NCBI GenBank assembly: GCA_944548615.1
Contig: OX155952.1
Location: 24,709,417-24,773,416 of the forward strand
Direction of reading: 5' to 3'
DNA from: Micropterix aruncella
Lineage: Eukaryota; Arthropoda; Insecta; Lepidoptera; Micropterigidae
DNA length: 64,000 bases
Under the pieces are notes generated by a model. That model was not told the origin of the DNA. It saw only the letters and a list, made by a program, of their open reading frames with translations, and made no database searches. How positions within the stretch are numbered: the first letter of the stretch is position 1; the number at the start of each line of letters is the position of its first letter. The position numbers and the translations under genes are program-made. Shown piece after piece: positions 52,880 to 63,449 of this stretch.

Positions 52880-54770
52880 AATTTCTATTTACCTACCTCC
52901 ACTTTCAAATAAATCCAGGATTCAATGGTTTGGGTATTCCTATACAATATTTCATTGTATATGAATGAAATATTGAAAATATGAAAATACCCTTGGAGTA
53001 AATGGGTATTTTCATGGATGCATCTGTCTCTTTTGCAGGATTTTCGGCGACATCGACCTTAAAGTACTATAACTACGAAACTACTACACCAATCTTAAAA
53101 AGAACAACTGCACAATGATTGAATCGAAATTTCGAATATAGAATATTGAAATATCATTTTGTAAAACAATTAGATAATTATGAATAAATATGAGAACGTC
53201 AAAGAAGTGAAAAAAACGCGGAACCAGATCTGGTCGTATCATACTCAACGGATAATTGTTTCAGAACCAGATTTGGTCCTATCATACTCAAGGGGTTAAT
53301 TTAATCTTAAAAAAAACTGTTCGTGGTTCTATTTCATCTTAAAATAAGTAGCTTAAATAGGTATAGTTTTTTATATCTGTACCTTCAGCGCTTTCCAAAC
53401 AACAGTAATTCACTCTTTTTACCCCCATAGGAATTGAATTTCAAAAACCCCTTGTGATCGCCTAGATTATAAAAGGAAGCCTTGTGAAATATTTCAAATT
53501 CCTAGTCCCAGTGGTTTGGAATGTGCGCTGATATGTCATTCAGTTTCTCCTTTCATGAATTTCTCATGGAGTTCACTAAATATATATGCATTTTCATACA
53601 TTTTTTTTAGTCTTTATTACCCTCTTAGGGGTGTCATCTCCAAAAATCGTGAAACACGTATTTTTATTTTATTTAATTAACCAAGAGAATAATTTCCTAC
53701 CAGTAAATAACGTATTTTCATACAAACTTCAATCCTCGAATGTTACCCTCTTTGGGGTGAAAATTAAAAAAAAAACCATTAAGTGCTTACCTCCACTATC
53801 AAATCAAGCCCTGTGCTAAATTTTGAAGTTTCAAGATTTATTGGTTTGGGTATCCCCATACAATATTTCATACTGGAATTTACCCCCCAAGAGTTTATTT
53901 TTAAAAAAACTGTGAATGTAATTATTTTTTATTTAAAATGAGTAGCCTAAATATAAATATTGATGTCAGTATCTTCAGCGGTTTCGATTTTCCATACAAC
54001 AGAATTTCACCTTTTTCACACCCTTAGGGGTTGAATATCCAAAAAACCCTTCTTAGTGCCCGCCCACATTATACATGTAAGCCTTGTGCAATATTACAAG
54101 TTCCCAGTTCCAGTCAATAAATCAGTTTCTCCTTTTATACAATTCTCATGGATTTAACAAAAAAAGAAAAAAACATACATTTTTTTCTTTTTTTACCCTT
54201 TTAGGGGTGGAATTTCCAATAATTCTAAAATACGTATTTTTTATTTAATTGAATACCCAAGGGAAAAAGTACCAGTATATAACGTATTTTCATGCAAATT
54301 TTCATCCCCTTTTTTACCTCCTTAAGGTTGGAGTATAAAAAAAAACTTTTACTTGCGTACCTCCACTACCAAATAAAGCCATGTGCGAAATTTCGATTTT
54401 ACAGATCCAACGATTTAGGTATCTCCATACAGTATTTCATCCCCTAAATTATCCCCTAAGGGTTGATTTGGAAAAAAATATGAAAGCCATTATTTTAGAT
54501 TTGTAATGTGTAGAATAAATATAAATTTTAATGTCAGTAGCTTTAGCGGTTTCTATTTTCCATACAACAGAATTTCACCCTTTCCACACCCTTTAGGGTT
54601 GAATTTCCAAAAAACCCTTATAATTGCTGGCCTACCATATAAAAGGTAGGCGAGCAATAATAAGGGTTCCTAGCCCCAGTGGTTAAAGCTGTGCGCTGAT
54701 ATTTCAGTCAGTCAGTAAGTCAGTTTCTTCTTTTATAAATATCTTTTATAAATATCATGCACAACTTAAA
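52880..54770 (+). repeat. Three tandem ~570-bp units of a dispersed repeat
   Basis: Anchor CTACCTCCACTWYCAAAT occurs at about 52892, 53787 and 54357. Anchor TCAGCGGTTTC followed by CATACAACAGAATTTCACC and GGGGTTGAATWTCCAAAAA occurs at about 53390, 53975 and 54545. Each unit ends near TCAGTTTCTCCTTTTATA. The second spacing is 570 bp; the first is about 895 bp, implying ~325 bp of extra DNA in unit 1. I recall this ending from lepidopteran repeats. Frames such as 53586-53819 are not conserved between units. Confidence 0.7.
53223..53299 (-). mobile_element. TTAA-type terminus with two palindromes 43 bp apart
   Basis: The perfect palindrome ACCAGATCTGGT (53223-53234) and the near-palindrome ACCAGATTTGGT (53266-53277) start exactly 43 bp apart. 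Each is followed by TCSTATCATACTCAA. GGGG and TTAA (53296-53299) follow. This lies in the extra DNA of the first ~570-bp unit. Confidence 0.6.
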
Positions 54771-54774
54771 AATT

Positions 54775-55200
54775 GCTGTGTTTGAATTATTTTAAGCTTT
54801 TATAAGACACACAAAAACGCTATATTGTTTCCATGTATCTTAAGAATCGTTTAACTATATTAATGTTCTTAACCGTATGTGTAAAATGTATACCACAAGC
54901 AACTACTTCAGTAATGTATGGGAAAGCGGTTGCTTTGTACCGTCGGGCAACGCAGCGCGACCGGGACAAACGAGGCGGCTAACCCCAGGCGGGCTTGACG
55001 GTTAATAAATCAATTTATATCCCTTTAAAAGTGCTCTTTGCTTCTATTTTATTATTCACTGACCATATTGCATCGGACCGCTAAGGGCGCGCTACGCAAA
55101 TTTAAAACTTTTTATGGAGAGTCCCACGAGAAATAAATTTTGTTGCAAATGCAAAACAGGCCTTGCAACAACTGTCTTTGTCGTAAATGTAGTTTAGTTT
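54775..55200. other. No recognised gene
   Basis: Contains a short G+C-rich stretch (GCGCGACCGGGACAAACGAG, 54950-55000) of unknown origin. Confidence 0.35.
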
Positions 55201-55267
55201 AGTATATTTTTATTTTTTATTTATTTATTGAAAAAAATATATAGGAAATATTTTTACACAAGTATTT

Positions 55268-55330
55268 TCCGTCACTCCTAACATTGCAGTGCCTGTTCCA
55301 AGGAAAACGCCAATTGTATATGATATTAGT
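55268..55330. repeat. Dispersed repeat C, copy 2
   Basis: CCGTCACTCCTAACATTGCA, GTGCCTGTTCCAAGGAAAAC and GCCAATTGTATATGATATTA, matching 52610-52690. Confidence 0.7.
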
Positions 55331-55369
55331 TAAAAACAAAAAAAAATGTTTTATGAAAAGATGGTAAGA

Positions 55370-55625
55370 AATTGTCATAGTGAATTTACAAATAAAAATA
55401 TAAAAAAAAACGAAATTAAATTTACAAAATAATCATTCAAAAATCTAAATTATCTATAAATAATAAAAGTAGTGGCAAATTATTATAAAATAAATCCAAA
55501 TACAAAATATTATTTTATATAAATAAAAAGGTGAATTCACTCTTGGTTACATTATAGGTTACATTATATTGTTAGAGATGTGAGGGTGTATATAGTATGT
55601 GTGTATGTGTGTGATGATATTTTTG
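55370..55625 (-). repeat. Dispersed repeat B, copy 2
   Basis: Reverse-complement relative of 46585-46880: AATCATTCAAAAATCTAAATT, AATCCAAATACAAAATATTATT, GTGAATTCACTCTTGGTTAC, and a TG-rich microsatellite (GTATGTGTGTATGTGTG) corresponding to the CA run. Confidence 0.65.
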
Positions 55626-55639
55626 AAATGTCACGAGGA

Positions 55640-56060
55640 TACATTCAGTTTCCGTTCTTCCTTTACTAATTAACCACTGTGTGAGACTTTTTTCTAAAAC
55701 CACCTGCGTCAGTCCCGAAGTTTCCAAGTATTTTCCTGAAATATTCAATAATCTCGGAGCAAGGTAATGGTACTGGTGTTATCCAAATGACGTTAATCTC
55801 CTGGGCAGTGTATAATGTGGTATCTGCGCCGATTTTGTGTTCTTAAGTTCCACCCACAATCAGCTTCCGTCAAAAATCCAACAAGATCTCGTAAGAAATA
55901 TCACAGAATAGTCCTAAACAAACGCGTGGTATCCCTACTTTTCGCTTGCTTACAGGTCAAACCATCGCATGAACTCCGCCATTCCCCGAATGCTGAAGTC
56001 GTACATTGACGACTTTAAATAAGTTGACAATACAATACAATACAATACAATTTATTCTAC
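55640..56060 (+). mobile_element. Possible LINE 3' end with ACAAT pentamer tail
   Basis: A frame ends MNSAIPRMLKSYIDDFK and a stop, followed closely by GACAATACAATACAATACAA. A short C-terminal frame followed by a simple-repeat tail is the usual form of a truncated LINE end. The coding match is weak. Confidence 0.35.
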
Positions 56061-56559
56061 TCTAGTAAGTAGGTAGGTATTCCTACATTTGGATGCGTCA
56101 TTGCGTCTAACATTCTTAGAGATTTAGAAAAATTAACTATAGTGACAGTTGCTGTGGCTATATAAATTAAATTAATTCAATTAATTTATAATCGGTTTGA
56201 AATCCCTGATATTTAGAAAAAAAAATATGATTAAATAAAGAGCACCATATCTATAACATAATTATCAAATTAATATTGCAACAGTAATAAGAATACAAAA
56301 TCATATACCAAAAAGGTAAAATTTAAATTAATGGACAAATCCAGCAATATAGCCAACGTAAATAAAAATAAATATTATCCTCTTTGGCACATGTCAACTA
56401 TCAGGAATTTCCTTTATTTCACATTGTGATACTCTTGAAATATGAATTCAGCATTATCCAAATCTCTTAAGTCGTATACTGGATTCATGACTATAAATTT
56501 TTTGGTATTAACTATTATTTCTTTGAATTGGTTCTCTCTAAGACTTCAGACATGCGCTG
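56061..56559. other. No recognised gene
   Basis: AT-rich spacer. Confidence 0.4.
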
Positions 56560-56920
56560 GGAACTTATTATAATAACATAGGCTTTGTTTGAAGGGAACT
56601 GTTGCGCACATTGCTAAACCGGCGCCGATTAAGATATAGGTCAAATTTATTTCTGGTGTTGTGTTGATGAACATTACTTTTCGCCGGGACCTCCGATATA
56701 TGATTACGAGCGGATATACTATTTTGTTGGATGTAGCACGAGTACGTTCTTGGAGAAGCTCTGTATAGACTGCGTACAGCCCTTTTCTGAAGGATAAGAA
56801 TTCTCATCGATTTTTTTGCTATTCCCCAGGCCATATGTCATTTTCAACATTCTACGACATTTTCCAACATTATACAAAAAATTGAAATTTGGTATAGAAT
56901 TAACTGATACCCTTAGCATT
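56560..56920 (-). pseudogene. LINE reverse-transcriptase C-terminal remnant
   Basis: The minus strand reads WGIAKKSMRILILQKRAVRS, SPRTYSCY and then HQHNTRNKFDLYLNRRRF. WG.A......ILQKRAVR..., then H.YNTR...DL, is the standard post-thumb region of jockey/CR1-type LINE polyproteins. The catalytic core is absent. It is a separate copy from those at 8665 and 15370. Confidence 0.7.
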
Positions 56921-58085
56921 ATCTAGCTAGATTGATGCATAAATATACACACATACGTATATAAATAGGTAGACATTACACAAACATACATATTTCACAA
57001 CACTAATGCAAGGAATCATGTTCCAAAATTTATTCTATTCTATTTATTCCGCTAAAGCGCGCGCGTTCGTTATTCTGACTTCCATGGGTTGCTGACTGAG
57101 TGGGTTCTATGCAAGCGATGTCTGACTATTTGTTTCATGTATAGGTTCAAATTCCAAATTCAGATATTCCTAATCACTTGCAGAAACCTTATTTTTGTGA
57201 CATGTATGGAGAACGCTGACGCCAAGCGTTCTATTATTAAGCAGTCGGGCCATTTGTTTCGAGTTCTTTATGGCATCCACTGTCTACTGATGAAATTTTA
57301 GCTTTTCCAAAACACTTTGGGGGTTCTAATTAAAATTACACATTTCCCAGTTCGATAGCGCCAGGTATCGCGTTATCTGGCCTGCTGACTACCCCAGCAT
57401 TCTATGGCCAAAGTACTGTCTGATCTGAAAGTATCAGTTTTTCCTAAACATTTGCAGTTTTTTGTCGCTGGCTCTTGAACTATTCAGATTGATATATAGA
57501 ATTATTCTTTCAAAATGAGGATTTTAGATTCAGAACACCTGTATATAATTCTAATTTTGAATCACCGTTATTTTACTCATAAATAGACCTAATTCAAAAT
57601 ATAGTAATAACCAGCCAGTGCCTCAAAGACCACAACCTTTTCTTCAAAGCTTTCTGAGTGGCTTGGTATTTCTTACTTCATAGTTGAAAGGATAAAAAAA
57701 CATGGTATTCATAACGTAAATAAGTGATGTCGCGATCGGTGGAAGATAAAAACGCGGAGATCCGTATCGCCTCCTCGTGGCTTGCCTTAAGTTTCGCATC
57801 TTGCGGCTTATGGGCGGGCTGAACTCTCCCTTTTACCATCTCAAGGGCACGCCCAGTCGCTCGCCGCCTATCACGATATGCCACCGCGGTCCCCTGGGGC
57901 GCCACTACGCCCGCCCGCCCTACCCATCACGTCAAATTATGAATTTTGCTCCGTTCACATACCGCCTTATTAATATTGAACCTAACGTACAGACTACGTC
58001 ATCAATGTGTTGAAAATAGGGCGTACAGTGGGTATCATCAATTAGTATTTTGATTTCAAGGAAAAGCTCTTTTATTAAAAGTATT
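56921..58085. other. Mostly unrecognised; one G+C-rich open frame
   Basis: 57690-57910 is CpG-rich and open on the minus strand (AYRDRRRATGRALEMVKGR, KASHEEAIRISAFLSS). The composition suggests a gene or transposon exon, but no family or splice boundary is clear. The rest is AT-rich. Confidence 0.3.
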
Positions 58086-58087
58086 TA

Positions 58088-58600
58088 CTTGAATCTAGAT
58101 CTACCTAAATACTGCAAGTCGCCTAAAAGTTATTTCTATAAATATCAGTTACATTGTTTATTGTTTTAATTTTGCCATTATGTGATTATGGTTTTTGCCT
58201 GTAAGTGGAGAAATATTGAATGCTAAATTTCGAAACATGCACTAATTCCCTCTTTGACATATATTTACATGTAGAATTTTAAGTACCACTTGTATTACAA
58301 ACTACATATATACTATAAACGAATTTACTGCGTAAAGTTTGTAGCATCCTTGAATCTAGACCTACTTAAAAACTGCATGTAGCCAAAAAGACCATTTCTA
58401 TACAACTCAGTTTTATTAAAACTATTTTATATTTGCCATTACATAAAAATATTTTTTGTATGTAACTGGACAACTATAAAAGTTAAATTTCGAAACATGC
58501 GCCAATCACTTCTTAGATATCTATTGCCATGTAGATTTGTAAATACCTCTAGTTTTATAAAAAAGATAAAAATGAATTTACCGCGTGAAGTTTGTAGCAC
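58088..58600 (+). repeat. Tandem duplication of ~265 bp including a foldback arm
   Basis: CTTGAATCTAGAYCTACYTA, AATTTCGAAACATGC and ACATGTAGAWTTKTAA-like sequence occur at 58088-58312 and again at 58350-58555. Each is followed by AACGAATTTACTGCGTAAAG-like sequence, the arm of the foldback family; the second leads into the complete foldback at 58565. Confidence 0.7.
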
Positions 58601-58812
58601 CCGACGTTTCGGCGATGTTGCAACCGTCGTTGTGTAGGGTAGACTCTATCTACCCTAGAAAACAAGGTAGACTCTGTCTACCCTATACAACAAGGTAGAC
58701 TCAGTCTACCCTATACAACAAGGTGGACTCGGTCTACCCTGGATAACGACGGTTACAATTTTGCCGAAACGTCGGGTTCTACAAACTTCATGAGGATAAT
58801 ACGTTTATATCT
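58565..58812. mobile_element. Foldback element, copy 2, with expanded hairpin loop
   Basis: The outer arms match the element at 4252 (AATTTACCGCGTGAAGTTTG, TAGCACCCGACGTTTCGGCG; reverse arm GCCGAAACGTCGGGTTCTAC). The centre holds four GGTAGACTCNGTCTACC-type hairpins starting at 58638, 58666, 58694 and 58722, exactly 28 bp apart, with ATACAACAA spacers. No ORF. Confidence 0.85.
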
Positions 58813-58829
58813 TATTTATAATATTAAAA

Positions 58830-59260
58830 ACCGCGTTAGTTTTCGATTTCATATCTTTTGTATTTATCTATATATATTAGATTTTAACGTTTTGAATAAG
58901 GATGTATTTTGACTTTATAGATCATTATGGATTTTATCTAACACTTTGTATTATACTGGCATTTTTTTTATTGTATGATTATTGAACCGTAGAAACCTAC
59001 CCATAGTCGGAGTGGACTTATCCTACCTTAGGTGCCAGGGCATACTGTTATTTATTTTGAGATATTTTTGTAACTAAAAGATTAATAATATTTTCGGACA
59101 AGACAAGAATCGAAAAAATAACAAAGCAGTGTTGCCACTCATTAAAAAAATATTTTCAATAAAAGTTACCGCAGGGTAATCAGCACCCTGGGTAGTGTTT
59201 CAGGGATAAGCAATGGAATTATCTAAATGCTGATGGGGATTTTGAGTATTTTCATTAAAC
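58830..59260. other. No recognised gene
   Basis: AT-rich spacer. Confidence 0.4.
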
Positions 59261-59265
59261 TCTAT

Positions 59266-59412
59266 GTCTTGTTATTACATTCGATCGACAGAATTTGCAT
59301 CCTTATCCTTTTCCCGACGGAGAAATCCCTATTTTCCCGACGGTCCCGGTCGGTAATCAAGTCCGGAACCTAACATTGTAAGATCAGACGACCACCAAGC
59401 CAATTGGCTGTG
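59266..59412 (-). mobile_element. tRNA-derived SINE, degraded copy 3
   Basis: On the minus strand the head is degenerate (GTCGTCTGATCTTACAATGT, then GGTTCCGGACTTGATTACCG). A body piece contains AAATTCTGTCGATCGAATGT. It matches the two better copies at 6372 and 44862 in order, with internal rearrangement. Confidence 0.55.
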
Positions 59413-59414
59413 TT

Positions 59415-59806
59415 AATCGTCCTGTAGTATTTTAAACTTTAAACCGAATTTATTATGTTTTTCACAATATTTTAACATATCGTTATATCCTAACTAACAT
59501 AGATCTGCCCATACTAAGGTAGGCCTATTTATTTTGTAATCGTTATGAATTTATCTAGGCCTATGTGTGCAACTCTATTTTAGCTTTATTTTCTATTTAA
59601 ACCGAATAAGCTAATTTTAAACATTTATTTAATATATTGATTTTTTAAGCAGTTAAATTTTAATGTATGCAATTATTGTTATATGTTTTTTACTTTAACA
59701 TTTTTATTTATTCTGAATTTCTATTTTATTCAATATTAGAAGATTCTCCTATGTCGATACACCCTACAAAATATAGGGTTTTATTTTGTAGTGTTCTCGT
59801 CAATAT
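59415..59806. other. No recognised gene
   Basis: AT-rich spacer before the tandem array. Confidence 0.4.
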
Positions 59807-59807
59807 A

Positions 59808-60488
59808 TAAAGTACCCATATATGTCTTGCTTGTTTTAAGGTCTTTCTGTTTTATCTGTTTAATAACCAGAATATCATGAGCATATCGACATTCACAAGA
59901 GCCGCTGGATGAAATATAAAGTATTTTATATATTTAAAGTACCTATATATGTCCTTCTTGTTTTAAAGCCTTTCTGTTTTATCTGTTTAATGACCAGAAT
60001 ATCATGGGCATATCGACATTCACAAAAGCCACCGGATGAAATATAAAGTATTTTATAAGTTTATAGTACCTATATATGTCCTTCTTGTTTTAAGGCTTTT
60101 CTGTTTTATCTGTTTAATGACCAGAATACCATGGGCATATCGACATTCACAAGAGCCACCGGATGAAATATAAAGTATTTTATTTATATAAAGTACCTAT
60201 ATATGTCCCTCTTTTTTTAAAGCCTTTCTGTTTTATCTGTTTAATGACCAGAATATCATGGGCATATCGACATTCACAAGAGCTGCCGATGAAATATAAA
60301 GTATTTTATGTACTATATAAAGTACCTATATATGTCCCTCTTTTTTTAAAGCCTTTCTGTTTTATCTGTTTAATGACCAGAATATCATGGGCATATCGAC
60401 ATTCACAAGAGCTGCCGATGAAATATAAAGTATTTTATGTACTATATAAAGTACCTATATATGTCCCTCTTTCTTTAAAGCCTTTTTT
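59808..60488 (+). repeat. Tandem array, 127-129-bp unit, 5.3 copies
   Basis: Units start with AGTACCYATATATGTC at 59811, 59938, 60065, 60192, 60321 and 60450 (the last is partial). Spacing is 127 bp three times, then 129 bp twice. Units share TTTCTGTTTTATCTGTTTAA, GACCAGAATATCATGGGCAT and ATCGACATTCACAAGAGC. The change to 129 bp, a multiple of three, leaves a 146-codon repeating frame (60163-60603) with a 43-residue period. The frame is probably incidental. Confidence 0.92.
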
Positions 60489-61639
60489 ATTAAAACAAAA
60501 TATTTTTATCAATGTGTATATACTCGTATTTGGGTCGTTTGTCCGAGGAGTCCTTGACCGTTATTTAAACATAAATTTTAATATACTAGTAATTTTCTTT
60601 TAACTTTTAGCATAATAATATCGATGGCATAGAATGCAGATGTGGTATGTGCAATGGAATACATTTTACAGGACAGCAATTTTAAAGTTTGGATATCTGG
60701 TACTTTTAAGCTTTTATTATTATAGCTCCTATATTTCTATATACTGTAAACTAGTTCATTGGCTAACATAATATAGGTAATTAGAATAATAAAAGTAAAA
60801 TATGGATGCCTAAATTTGAATTAATTACCTATAGGTGTGCACTTACCACTTCTGTCTACTGCTCTATTGTACATACCACAATTGTCTGCTTTTGATATCA
60901 GTTTTTTTTAAAAGAAGAACATGAAAAAATACCTTTTTAGAATTGTAAAATATTTAATTAGGTTTAGTAAAGTACATAAAAGTTATTTAGTGCATGGGTA
61001 GTGCTATGCAAGATTAATCTGTGGGATTTTTAAACTAAGTGAGTTTACCTAATTAACAAAAACAACTCAAATATTATTCCTCATCTTTAGAATCCACTCA
61101 TCTAAACATGCGGGAACTTGAAGGCAGAGAATGATAAAAATATTCATAATCCCATGGGATTACTTAACCATCAAGTAGAGACAATAAGTCCTTCTTCTTG
61201 GCTTCTGTGATAGCCAAGGTTTAATTGTATGTCTTATTTAATATTATATCTTGCTGCCAATCCGCTGCCTGTAAGTTAAAACTATGATTACAAATCACAA
61301 TCATTTAGCAGAGAAGGAAACACAATTTTTTCTTTTTACCTTAGCACTTCTTTTTTGGTTAATATTAATTTTCATGAAGTTTTCTTCATCGAGGTCATAT
61401 TTGTACATAATAATATTGGGCTTAGTTTTGGTAAATCGCAGCCATTTAATTTTCAGTCAATTCACAGTGTTTTTGTCATTATTTTATGTAGTATTGTGTA
61501 CTACTTGATTGGTCAATAAATTAAAATCCTAAAAGTCACTGTTAGTCAAAACATTTACAATATATGGGTTTGGATTTATTCTAGCAGCAGAAATTAGGAA
61601 GGCCTGTGTGGTTTATTTTTTTAAATGTTTTCTAGCCTT

Positions 61640-62807
61640 TTCTATTGTGGCATGCATGGCATCTGCCTCCAATAGGAATGCCCAGATTCCATGTACTTGA
61701 GATCTATTGTCTACAGGTGGCTTAAATTATTCACAGCATATAACATTGCAGCACAGACATGTTCATTTCTGTTTTGGCCTCCTTATATGTATGTCAGAGA
61801 AAGAAGAAACATGAGTCACGGTGTAAGGCAATGACTCCAAATATTTAAAAAACAGGTACCTATTTCATTGCTGCCTTTCTGAGCATTACATTCATCCCAT
61901 AAGTAGCAGTAACCATCTGGAATGGTTTTCATATATTGTGAAATTATATGCATTCAATTTTCTCTTGTAATAAATAGCAGAATCATCTGCAAATGGGAGA
62001 GTCAATATGCTTTGTAAATTAAACAAAACCAATCTGAATGTTTTACCATGATTCTCTTGTGCCTTATTTTTTTTCACATTGTTTCATTTTCATTGATGCA
62101 TTTTCTCTGGCTTTATGTGCTGCCCATTAATCTTTCAAATCATCTTTATTTGATGAGGCATTATATGCATTACATTTTGTACGCTAATCCTTTCTTTGGC
62201 TGATAAAAGCTTAAGTCCCCTCCTCTCGCGAAGTAAAAATTCAGCTATCACTTTTGCGCGCGACATTTTCGCGCGTAAAATCGGCGCGAGTCGACGACCT
62301 TGATACAAACGACCATAACTTGTAAACCACTATACGGATCATAAAAAAAAAAATACTGTAAAATGATCGCATTGAAATTTGACATATACAAAATTATAAC
62401 CTGGAAATTGGGGGAGTCGGCCGTTGGTCCCGCAAGGGACGTTACGGAGTCACCGGGTTTGCTGGATCATATGAATGAAAATTATCCTTATAAACATAAT
62501 AGGACACTGGTATCATTTCTTGAATTTGTTCTTTGTACAAACGATACATAATGCTTATATTTAAATCAGAGACCAAATATAATTTCTTGCTGCCACGCCT
62601 GCAGCAATGGGATTCCATCCGTGGGAATGAGTTAATGTGAGATTTAACAGCTGCAATATTGCTCACTGATGTAGCAGTGGCTGGTTTCTTGCCTGCTCTT
62701 TTGTCGTTACTCGAATATGTGGCAGTACTTGACACTATCAAAGTATCTAATATCCTGTGACTAATGGATAATGTATTGCATAAAAACTTTGTAGAAACTC
62801 TTATCAA
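61640..62807 (-). pseudogene. Transposase-like gene remnant (DUF7869-like)
   Basis: Minus-strand pieces in order: VKSHINSFPRMESHCCRRGS and YLVSDLNISIMYRLYKEQ (62464-62807), then after a ~235-bp insertion FYQPKKG, WAAHKARENASMKMKQC, LVLFNLQSILTLPF with YYKRKLNAYNFTIYE (61892-62080), PDGYCYLWDECNAQKGSNEI, VTHVSSFSD, HVCAAMLYAVNN, YMESGHSY and LEADAMHATIEKARK. This matches, from memory, a protein class repeated in insect and cnidarian genomes (HI.SFPR.ESHYCR; FDLQ.VL..P; FYKRKL..YN.T; SDTC.GQN.N; ESGHS.ME.DSMHA). I believe it corresponds to Pfam DUF7869-type proteins. Many stops and shifts make it non-functional. Confidence 0.7.
62211..62446. mobile_element. Small MITE nested in the transposase remnant
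   Basis: Inserted between the FHSYDP and FYQPKKG parts of the transposase-like remnant. The ends are TTAAGTCCCCTCCTCTCGCG and, in reverse, GTAACGTCCCTTGCGGGACC. The interior (GATCGCATTGAAATTTGACAT and ATACGGATCAT in this orientation) is shared with the piggyBac-type MITE at 48845-49175, so it is a relative of that family. Confidence 0.7.
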
Positions 62808-63449
62808 TGCTCCTCCTGGTGCCCTGAAATGATATTGTTTCGATAGTTTCTTAGGGATTTAAGCATTTTGTCTCCATCGAACAACATCACCAGCGGTAAT
62901 TAGTGATGATAAATATTGCTTTTGTTTGGTGGTATTACTTAAAGCCCGATATTCTTCAAATATCATTTTTACTTAAATTATTTTTAGTAATTTATTTAGA
63001 TAGTTACCAGTCCCTGATTCCTCACATGCAAGTTCAACTAAAAAACGTCCTCGGCTAACCATATTTCCCTTCTTTTTACTAAAAGGCACTTGAATTTACA
63101 ATAAAATTACACGGAAACCAACTAACCGATTCACCAAAGTGATATGTTGACAGAACGTCTGGGTTGTCAGTTAAGGTGGAAAAATATACAAAGTGCCACA
63201 TACCACATTTGTACATTTAATTTGTTCACGTCGAATGGGGTAAGGGCACATGCAACAATTGATTCCTACATAATTTTCATTTTTAATCAATTTACCACAT
63301 TTGATACATTAGTAAATCATAACTGGGACAACATACGCTTACCACATTTGTACGCAACAAAATTTAAGTTACAACGACCAACTCTGTGTATTTAACTCAA
63401 TTTTGACAAAAAGTGTACTTACCACATCTGCGTTCTATGCCATCGATAT

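Larger units (their letters stand above)
60618..63449 (-). mobile_element. 2.8-kb DNA transposon with TIRs and transposase remnant
   Basis: The left terminus ATATCGATGGCATAGAATGC, then AGATGTGGTA, and the right terminus (63420-63449) are inverted copies differing at one or two bases over ~30 bp. Subterminal copies of TACCACATTTGTAC-like sequence recur near 60842, 60873, 63201, 63293 and 63340. The interior carries a minus-strand transposase-like pseudogene and a smaller nested MITE. The layout (TIRs, repeated subterminal sites, one gene) is that of an autonomous DNA transposon that has decayed. Superfamily not assigned. Confidence 0.75.

Noticed and set aside
59808..60488. CRISPR-like repeat array
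   Set aside because: Units are long, contiguous, without unique spacers, and lie in an insect genome: a tandem satellite-like array.
60163..60603. 146-codon repetitive protein gene
   Set aside because: It is a translation of 129-bp tandem units; earlier 127-bp units break the frame.
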